Below are positions 56,061 to 64,000 of a DNA stretch of 64,000 nt, one piece after another (the stretch's first letter is position 1; each line of letters begins with the position of its first letter). Source of the stretch: Gautieria morchelliformis. Its lineage: Eukaryota; Basidiomycota; Agaricomycetes; Gomphales; Gomphaceae. Under the pieces are notes generated by a model. It made no database searches. It was not told where the DNA came from and saw nothing but the letters and a program-made list of their open reading frames with translations. Position numbers and translations under genes: made by a program. The stretch spans positions 1-64,000 of the forward strand of contig WHVA01000412.1 of NCBI GenBank assembly GCA_015179125.1, given 5' to 3'.

Positions 56061-57392
56061 CAATGTGCCCTGCTGCACCGTTTTCTTGTAAGTTATTTCA
56101 AGCTCCGATGTTTCGAGGCTGCACGTGACCTGAAGCATTGTTTCGGTATACAACCAAACACGACCTTCTGTCCATACCACCACCAACGTGCCTTGGGTCC
56201 TCGAGCTGCAGACACACTGTATACTTTTCTGATATTTCTTTATGACTCCCTATGGATGCTAATATGTTCTGGTAAAATTTTATGTTCACTCCATCATTTC
56301 TTCCCCTGCACCGCATGCTTCGTTTGAGCTCGTCAGCACTTGACAAGTGTCAAATTTAGAATGGCATAAACATCTTCAACTAAACTGCTCTGTGATTGTT
56401 GGACTGTCACCCATGGCTGATCCAATCTTTCACTTGACCACACATTGTCGCGGAGTGCCGTTGTCAATGCGGGTGAGGCTCCTACTCTCCACAGTGCAGG
56501 TAATCCTTTGTGGAGGACTCTTTCCATGAGGTGTATGTGCACCAGCTCAATGGCCATCCAGCCTGGCGATGCTTTAGCATGAAATCTGCTCAGAGTCTCT
56601 GTCGCCTCAAGAGAATCGGTATGGTAACGGCAGGTAAGTCCCCACGGTATCTTTTAACCACAATACAATGTTAACATGTGCTGTCATGCCTGCCTTGTGA
56701 TCATGCAAGACAGCCCAAGCCCGAACTTCAATCTGACAAAGTTGACGCTGGCCGTGCAGCCCATTGAAGAATGACGATTGAGAATGGTTGAGGTCCCATT
56801 TGCTAATTTATTCGCTAGCAGGTCATAGTACGCGTACAGTATAAATGAGATATATTGATTCCAAATAAGCTTGAATTGAAGAAATACAGCAGACAGCCTA
56901 TGGCACAACTACCTCGCCGCTACATCAACCTACAGCGCTCAATGTACTCTTGTGTGTTCACTACGTAGGCCTACAAGACAGCTATATGGGCCTACAGTAC
57001 CACCGTCGAACTACGGTATGCTACATAAACGGCCAAACATAGCCTTTTTCCTGATGGAGGCGGGTCGGTCAGGCTGTGATGAGCCCACGTGTTATGATGC
57101 TGAATACCTATATTGTTTGGACCTACGAACGAGGACTAACATCTATGAAGCTAAACTGAACGCAAGTCACGCCATATTCGTATCGGCTCATGATCCGAGT
57201 ACCCCGACCGACTGATCACAGGTCGAGCACCCACTATAACCCCGCTAGATCTCATCTACTCGTGAGAATTCCCACCGCGATTACCAACCCTTAAATTGGG
57301 GTGGGAAAAGTCGAACTAACAACTTCAATTATGTAATCCATCACAATAGATCCTTCGTACTAGTTGTGACTCGCGGGCCTAATTTCATCTTC
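56061..57392. other. No recognisable gene
   Basis: Short frames on both strands without family resemblance; TAGGCC words near 56965-56995. The part next to 57393 would contain the 3' UTR of the GST gene. Possibly a decayed transposon that carries the ThrRS fragment. Confidence 0.4.
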
Positions 57393-58356
57393 TTAGTGTA
57401 CGCTCCTCCACTTTGCACACTGGTCTCTCAGTCGCTCCCATCTTCCACCATCCCAGGTGCGCACTCTCTGCCATTCCTCGGGACAAAGAAGGAAGTGCGT
57501 TTCCAGGAACGCGGCAATGACAAGGTCGGAGAATGTCAGATGCATGCCCATGACGAGCGTATTCCCCTCCTTTCCGTTCTTATCCAGCAATGCTGCGAGC
57601 GCGCCGAACGCTAGATGCTGAGGGGTAAGACCACAGGCTAACGAATCGCAAATAAGCCACAAGCCATTTTCTAATTCATCCCACACCCCATTCCACTTCT
57701 CGGAGCCTTTAGGGCAGACTTCTTCAAGTTTCCCACCGAGCATCGGTTCGCGGGTGAGTCTCCAATACCTTTTAGTGACAGTCAAGGAAGGCCATCCCAA
57801 TCTTTCTACGACAATACCACTCACGGACGACTGCCCTCATTCAAGTGCTTGAACATCTCCGGCAGCCCCATGGGGACGATTACCATTAGGACATTCTTAA
57901 AGAAGTGGTCATAGAACAGCTGCTGCAAGGCCTTCGTCCCAGGAGGAAACAGGGCGCCCGTGGATGGCGTTGGGTAGGTCTCGTCGAGATATTCGGCGAT
58001 GTGGAAGGACTCTGAAACGATTGTAGGGCCGCTGGAAGGGGCAGTGCGGGATGGATCTACAATCACGGGAAGGGTATATAAAGGGCTCCCATCAGGTTTC
58101 TTCCCTGTCGGCGCAGCGCCTATACCGCGCATGGTGGGCTCTATTTCGGGATATTCAAGCCAGACGGTCTTGTAGGGTACTCCTTTGTAGTTGAGCGCAT
58201 ACCTGGTTGAATTGAGTTGTAAGTTGCACTGACCCCAATTGACCCGGACTGCTCGCTCGTTGGGACTTACCTCGCCTTCCACATGTTGGGACTCCATGCT
58301 TTGCAATTAAAGTCTGAAGGCACATCATATAACGTGATGAGGCTGTCGGAAGACAT
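57393..58356 (-). CDS. Glutathione S-transferase (GST N- and C-terminal domains)
   Basis: Three exons on the minus strand: 58356-58271, 58202-57825 and 57768-57393, giving 279 residues. Introns of 68 and 56 bases have GTAAGT...CAG and GTGAGT...AAG ends, and phases agree. Start MSSDSLITLYDVPSDFNCKA fits the thioredoxin-fold N-terminal domain (beta-alpha-beta, then YKGVPYKTVWLEYPEI and a PVIVDPS cis-Pro segment with SESFHIAEYLDETYP). The C-terminal helical domain includes YWRLTREPMLGGKLEEVCP, FSDLVIAAFLE and EEWQRVRTWDGGRW. It is of the basidiomycete GST group related to UstS. Cytosolic glutathione conjugation or peroxide/lignin-product handling is usual; substrate unknown. It appears intact. 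Confidence 0.85.
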
Positions 58357-58982
58357 TGTTACAGTGTCGGGTTGGGGTTGCGCAGACTTACTTATAAGAA
58401 AGAGCTCCTAAGCGACGCGGCGTATGAGCGCGTGCCACGCTGTCTTACAGTAATCAAACGACTGACACGCACATCGAGGCACAGATCACACTACAAAAAG
58501 CGCTGGATTTACAAGCTGAAATGAAGTACTATTCAATAGCAAAAGGAGTCAGCGCACAGCTGCGGCACAGTTACAGCATAGAACGTACTAATCTCCATGA
58601 TATATCTACTTGGAGGATCCAGTGGACAGCCTTGGCTAGCATGCACTGGTGACTAGCTTACGCGTCCCAGCAGCTTATGTAAGTAACTACTGGCATGATC
58701 TGACATACCGACATATTTGGCTCCCACGTCCGTCCAGAAGTCCCACAGAGAAGCGACCGTATCCACATGGACCCACATCGGCAAAAATTGTCAAAATATG
58801 GTAAAGACCGACGGGGCTTGCAATTCATGTTTGTGGTGCTTTTTCAGGAACTGCCATGAAAGTAAAAGCATGAAACACTCTAATGAACTTGTTCGTCAAA
58901 CCGGAGTTGGGGGCTGGTGCACTAGTAGCGTTGTTGCGGGCCTCCCGAGATCGTCTACGAACTGCTTCGGATAGATTCGACC
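58357..58982. promoter_or_regulatory. Region upstream of the GST gene
   Basis: Contains an ACTTATAAG-type TATA candidate at about 58388-58396 (reading leftward to the GST start) and then unremarkable sequence up to the Copia LTR. No other gene seen. Confidence 0.35.
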
Positions 58983-59363
58983 TGTAAGATTAGATGATCT
59001 GTAATAAGAGTCTCAGTGTTTGAACGCGAGAGCGTAGCCAAACGACGGTGTATATTCACCTGTAATAAGAGTCTATGATATACAGGTGAGTTAAAGAAAA
59101 ATAGATACTAAGTATTGTGTCTCACCTCAGTGTTTGAACGCGAGAGCGTAGCCAAACGACTGAGGAGAGCGATCTAATGGCGTTCTACTTATACTGTAAG
59201 AGGCCATTGTTCTAAACTAAAAGGGACAACAAAAGGATCAAGAGAACAATAGGCACAATGGGTGGTCCACTCGCATATACCCTGCGACCAAGTACAATGT
59301 GCGGCTGTCACGTGTTTGCATTATGCCCACGGTCACGTGCCCGCAGTACCCGCAGCTCCAACA
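58983..59363 (-). repeat. 3' LTR of the Copia element, with internal duplication
   Basis: 381 bp, TGTTGGAGCTG to ATCTTACA on the minus strand. The segment CAGTGTTTGAACGCGAGAGC with following GTAGCCAAACGAC occurs twice (about 59012 and 59126), and ACCTGTAATAAGAGTCT-type words also repeat, so about 110 bp is duplicated within the LTR. Confidence 0.85.
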
Positions 59364-59370
59364 CTCCCCC

Positions 59371-62300
59371 TCAAACCGTCGACAGCCCGAGTTCGACCGC
59401 GAAGTGTTTCACCTTTGTGGACGGTAACGCTTTGGTAAGTGCATCCGCTATCATGTCTCCTGTAGGGCAGTACACCAGGCGCAGGGCGCCTTGTTCGACG
59501 TTCCAACGGATGAAGTGAAAACGGATGTCGATATGTTTGGTACGTGCGTGATATTGATGATCTTTTGCGAGAGCGATCGCTGATTGGTTGTCAGAAAACA
59601 ACGTGGTAGGTGCCATTTCCGTGTTGAAGAGTTGTTGGATCAGGGATCGGAGCCATTTTATTTCTTTTGCTGCGTGAGCGGCGGCCACGTATTCGCTTTC
59701 TGTTGTGGATAGCGAGACAATCTGCTGACGCTTTGCGCTCCAGGAAACGGCTCCCCCGTGAATAATAAACACGTACCCAGATATAGCATGCCTGTCTCGG
59801 GCCATGCTACCATCGGCATCTGCGTATCCCGTGAGCTCGGTCATCGTATGCCCGTAAGTCAACCAAAATTCCTTCGTTCCTTTTAAATACTGAAATATTC
59901 GTTTCACTGCGTTCCAGTGTGTAGAACCGAACTTTGTGGAATGGCGCGATACGGACTGGACGGCGAAGGCGATGTCAGGGCGTGTACCGAGTGCTGCGTA
60001 CATCAGCGAGCCAACGGCTTCTCTGTAGGGTACGTCGCGCATTCGTGCCCATTCGGCCGTGGTTTTCGGTATCAGTGTCATTGAGAGAAGTAGGCTATGC
60101 TCCATTGGTGTGGATGCCGGCTTTAGGTCATCGAAGTTGTAGCGGCGGATGATGGAGTCGATGTAGGCACGTTGGGAGAGGTGTATGGTATGTCGTTCTC
60201 TATCACGCTTGACTTCTATACCTAACAGCCAATGCAGTTCGCCAAGGTCGGTAATTTCAACATGGTTTGAAATCCCCTTTTTGAACTGGTTCACAAGGGC
60301 TGGCGTTGTTGCGGCTATCGTGCAGTCGTCCACGTGGACCAGGACAATTACAGTGGCCAAGTTGGTGTGTCGATAGAACACGGCCTGATCTACGTCGCAG
60401 CGAGAGAACATCAGTTTGGTGAGCATTATATCTACGAGCTTCTGGTACCAGCGCCGTCCTGACTGTTTTAGTCCGTAGAGCGTTTTCCGCAAGCTGCAGA
60501 CCTTTCCAGGGGAGTTCGGTGTGTGATACCCAGGAGGCTGGGACATGTAGATCGTCTCGTTCTCGGTAAGTTCCCCATTCAAGTATGCGCCCTTGATGTC
60601 AATTTGATGCAGTTCCATGTCCTTTGCTGCAGCTAGCGCGAGCACGGTTCGAATCGATGCCAGTTTGGCAACTGGGGCGAAGGTATCGAAGTAATCAACT
60701 CCAGGTACTTGTGAAAAACCTTGCGCGGCGAGACGAGCTTTATATCTTACTACATTTCCAGCAGCGTCTTTCTTTGCCCGGAATACCCATTTAGAGCCCA
60801 CGATGTTAGCATTAGTTGGCGCTTCAGTGGGTTCCCAGGTTCCAGCGTGGCGGAGAAGTGCTAACTCATCTTGAATTGCCTTTTCCCATAGGTGCCAGTC
60901 GGGGCGTCGCTTTGCTTCAGCTAGGGAGTGAGGTTCGAGAGCCTCGGTTTCACTGGTTTGAGCCACCAGTGCGTATTCTTCAGCATCTTCAGCTAACATC
61001 ATCCAGTCGGCTGATCCCTCCCCCTCAAGGACTTCAGTGGTTTGATCGATTGAAGTGGGCAGTTGTATGCCTGTAGCGATAGCGGGATCAGACGAACGGT
61101 GGGAGGAGGTGCCGTGGCCTTCAAGAATGTCGCGAACGCGCTGACTTGGCTTGCGGATTCTTTTCGCAGGTGTCTCAACCTCGGAATCAGACGGGCTGGT
61201 GTCGGGAACTGGAGGTACTAATGGGGTAGTAGGTTTAGGGATTCCTGAGGGTAAGTCAGTTTTCGTTTCGACCACTTGCAAATCCTCCCCCTCGAGACGA
61301 GAAGCTGACGGATCGTAATAGACATTTCGTTCCACGGTGACCATCTGCTTGTCAGGCCAGTATATACGAACGCCTTTACTGCGATCGTCAATGCCTAACC
61401 AGCGCCCTTCAGTTACATGCCCGCCTAGTTTGTCTCCACTCTCGGTGCGTACCCATACTTTCTCGCCCCACTCGCGTACATTTTGGAGGTCTGGTTTCTT
61501 TCCGAAAGCAGCTTCAAAGGGGGTCATGCCTTCGACAGACTTAGTAAGTGTCCGATTCATCAGCCAAACCACATGACGTGCAGCTTCTCCCCACAGAAAC
61601 TTTGGCAGACCACTCGCATGCAGCAGGGCACGTATACGCTCTACGATGGTGCGATTGCGTCGTTCTGCGACCCCATTGTGCTGAGGGGTATCATGAACGG
61701 CATTTAATAAATTCAATTATGCCTGAATTTTTTTTTATTTTTTTTTAATCTTTTAAACTCTTTTAAACTTATAAAAGCAGTGTAAGGGTAAGTTTTTGCT
61801 CAGTACCCTTTGACTTTAGGTAAAGCTCAAAATCCTTTCCAAGATACTCTCCACCGCAGTCTGAGTGTAGGGTCTTTATGCTAGCATTGAGCTGCGTGCT
61901 ACACCATGTAGCGTAGTCTTTGTAGGCACCCAGGGCTTCGTCTTTCGTGCGCAGAAGGTAAAGGTGAGTTAAGCGTGTCATGTCATCTGTAAAGGTGACA
62001 TAGTAACACTTTCCGGCCTTCGTGGCAACCGGAGCTGGTCCCCACAGGTCACTGTGTACTTCGTCACCGAAGTTCGAGGCACGTTTGCCTTCTCGCATTT
62101 TAGGTACAGACTTGCGAGTCGCCTTGGCATAAATACAGGACTCGCAAAAGAGGGTGTCTGCTTGAGGTGATGTATCCAGTTTTATTCCAGTTACAAATCC
62201 TTTTGCAACTAATCTTTTGGCAGCTTCGGGTGAAATGTGTCCCAAACGACGATGGAGTTGTTCCAAGGTAAGTGTTTCTGCCGCTGCATTTGCTGTATCA

Positions 62301-63922
62301 GGCTCATGCGTAACTCGATAAAGGCCGCGTCCTGATTTTGGGACTTCGCCTACTTGCTCTCCGTTTCGCCCATGGATTATGCATTTGCCGTCTGCAAATG
62401 TTACAGCAAAACCGGCCTCATCGAGCCGTCCAACGGACACGAGTGTGTACCCCACGTCGGGTGAGTACAGGACCTCGGAGAGCTTCAGTTTGGAGACATC
62501 GACGCCATTTGGTACGTCGATTATCATTTCACCCATTCCTACAGCGTTAAAACTTTGTCTGTTAGCAGCCTGGAATGACTTGGGTGAAATTTTGACGAAG
62601 TTTTGGACCGTGTCACGATAGGGTGTTATGTGTCGTGTACATCCCGAGTCATACACTTCGATGCAGGGTGAGTTTGCAGTAGTTTCGTTGACTTCAACGC
62701 AAACTGCATGGGCATCTTCCAGCTCATTGCCGATGAAGTCCGGGTCATCACTGACAAGCGAAAAAGTATCGCTCTCGTCAGTTCCAGGTGACCTTTCTAC
62801 TTCATATTCGCTGTCTGACTCGTCGCTGATCTCGGAAAACCAGTCGAGGTCGTTTGCCCCTTCGTCATCATCGTCTGTATCGGACTCACAGTTTGACAGT
62901 AGCTTGGGTAGCTCATTTTCGTCAAGGTTCTCAAAGCGATCATCTGCCCCTTCATCTCCATCGTCTGTGTCGGACTCACAATTTGACAGGAGTTCGGGTA
63001 GTTCGTTTTCGTCAAGGTCCGCAAAGAACGCAGCTTCATCCTCATCATCGGATTCAACAGCTGCATTTGCAGAACCTCCACCTCGAGTTGAGGCTTGTTT
63101 TTTGTTATCTGTTGCTTTGGCAGGCTTAGGACACTTGTTCCTATAGTGTCCCTTGTCGCCACAGTTCCAACAAGTTCCCTTCGGTTTGTGCTCTGACTTC
63201 TTTCCCTTCGAGTTTGCTGACACGAACATTGCTTCATCTTTTTCATTTCCTTTTCCACTCGTATGTCCTGAACGACGAGATCTCTGGGCTGCATGACGCT
63301 CATATTCCTCGGAGACTAATGTTATGAGTTCGTCGGGATCTATGGTCTTCGTGGAGCTGTACAACCTTGCGCCGGCTAGCAGGTTTGATGCGAAGGCTGA
63401 GAGGTGAGGTGGGAGGGACTTAATGATAGTGGCACGGTAATCCTGTACTTCAATGTCCATGCCGAAGGTCGCTAACTCCTCTCTTTTGACACGAAGTCCA
63501 TCGAGAAATTCACGAACGTTGCCTTTGTCAGGGCATCTGGAATCCATGAACTGGGTACGCAGGTCTGCTTGAGCGAAAGCCCCTTTCGACGAGTACTCCT
63601 TTACAATGAGATCCCATCGGTCTTTTAGGGACGATTTGCTATGGACGCGTATGAGTGTGGAGTCAGGAATTCGGTGAGTTAGGAGAGCTTTTGCGGTTCG
63701 GTCCTCTTTGACCCATTTTGCGAGGGCATCTTCTTCACCAGCAGCTGGTGGAGTGCTAACTGTCGGTTGGGTAATCGTACCGTCAAAATACCCCCATAAG
63801 CCTTTTGCTTCGACAGCATCCTGGAAGCGCATCGAGAACGCTATCCAATTCAGGCCGTTCGTCATGAGTTTGGGAACCGAGGAGGGGAGAAGGTCGGTGG
63901 TGGTCAGGACAGTGGTAGTCAT
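59371..63922 (-). pseudogene. Gag-pol polyprotein of the Copia element
   Basis: The frame begins at 63922 (MTTTVLTTTDLLPSS). Gag with LNWIAFSMRFQDAVEAKGLW, zinc knuckle CWNCGDKGHYRNKCP, an acidic spacer with a repeated LDENELP-LLSNCESDTDD unit, protease YDSGCTRHI, GAG-pre-integrase LHRRLGHISPEAAKRL, integrase (DLWGPAPVATKAGKCYYV, HSDCGGEY, NGVAERRNRTIVERIRALL), RT (KWVFRAKKDAAGNVVRYKAR, QIDIKGAYLNGEL, LVHVDDCTIA) and RNase H (YADADGSMARDRHAISGY, DNQSAIALAKDHQYHARTKH). The family makes one polyprotein. Broken about once in this copy. Confidence 0.92.
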
Positions 63923-63977
63923 GGTTTTGAAGGGAGCTTAAGGGGAACTAGTGATTTGGTGCGGGGGCCCAATAACC

Positions 63978-64000
63978 TGTAAGATTAGATGATCTGTAAT
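63978..64000 (-). repeat. 5' LTR of the Copia element (first 23 bases visible)
   Basis: The plus-strand sequence TGTAAGATTAGATGATCTGT is identical to the start of 58983-59363. The remainder is outside the window. Confidence 0.85.

Larger units (their letters stand above)
58983..64000 (-). mobile_element. Ty1/Copia element (fossil, runs off the window)
   Basis: 3' LTR 58983-59363, coding region about 59371-63922, PBS-like GGTTATTGGGCC next to the 5' LTR, which starts at 63978 and continues past the window. Gag, protease, integrase, RT and RNase H in Copia order. Nearly whole, with about one break. Purine tract (complement of 59364-59378) precedes the 3' LTR. Confidence 0.92.

Noticed and set aside
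57211-57360. Possible rRNA-like sequence
   Set aside because: Superficial word similarity only; no conserved rRNA core block could be recognised.

Overview
The window looks like a transposon-rich stretch of a basidiomycete (Agaricomycetes-type) genome. The reasons are short-intron host genes, a DUF6533 membrane-protein gene, a fungal glutathione S-transferase, a Plavaka-type transposase and chromodomain Ty3/Gypsy elements. Only two host genes look plausibly functional: a DUF6533 protein (about 42332-43835, minus) and a three-exon GST (57393-58356, minus). Nearly everything else is mobile DNA, much of it nested. Species cannot be fixed from the sequence.

Layout. 1-5272: two head-to-tail copies of a non-autonomous Helitron-like element (hairpin plus CTAG 3' end, TC 5' end). 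They carry a TATA/E-box promoter, about 85-bp and 21-bp tandem repeats, and old solo LTRs. 5858-7664: decayed CACTA-like transposase fragment. 7886-11410: remains of three LTR elements. 11433-14177: 5'-truncated LINE with an extra copy of its own 3' end, lying at the broken C-terminus of a Plavaka transposase pseudogene (14178-16618). A divergent ORF (16878) faces that pseudogene. 18056-24003: Gypsy element A1, with a solo LTR of family B inserted with a 5-bp target duplication. 24195-25125: family B gag-protease fragment. 25126-32572: Gypsy element C. 32573-33244: fragment of another Gypsy RT. 33245-41252: Gypsy element A2. 41253-45633: MITE-like palindrome, the DUF6533 gene, a Copia scrap and two tandem repeats. 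45634-51862: Gypsy element B. 51863-55071: Copia leader, a hairpin LTR, hypothetical gene pieces, an LTR-like block and a solo LTR A. 55450-56060: threonyl-tRNA synthetase gene fragment. 57393-58356: GST. 58983-64000: Copia element running off the window.

Most interesting signal. Gypsy families A and C both carry, between the pol stop and the 3' LTR, a convergent gene on the opposite strand. Its product has a cysteine pattern of the fungal Zn(II)2Cys6 type (CX2CX6C - loop - CX2CX6C). Each family is also saturated on one strand with its own 5-base word (A: CGGAA, C: CGAGG). In A the word keeps the same orientation in LTR, pol and antisense gene, so codon use does not explain it. Two further LTR-like blocks have their own words (GCGAA; TGASTCA). 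I infer that family-specific DNA-binding proteins may co-evolve with dispersed binding words, an arrangement recalling the VANC proteins of plant VANDAL transposons. This is a hypothesis from reading alone.

LTR elements are treated as fossils: broken ones are only counted as broken. All comparisons were made by eye.
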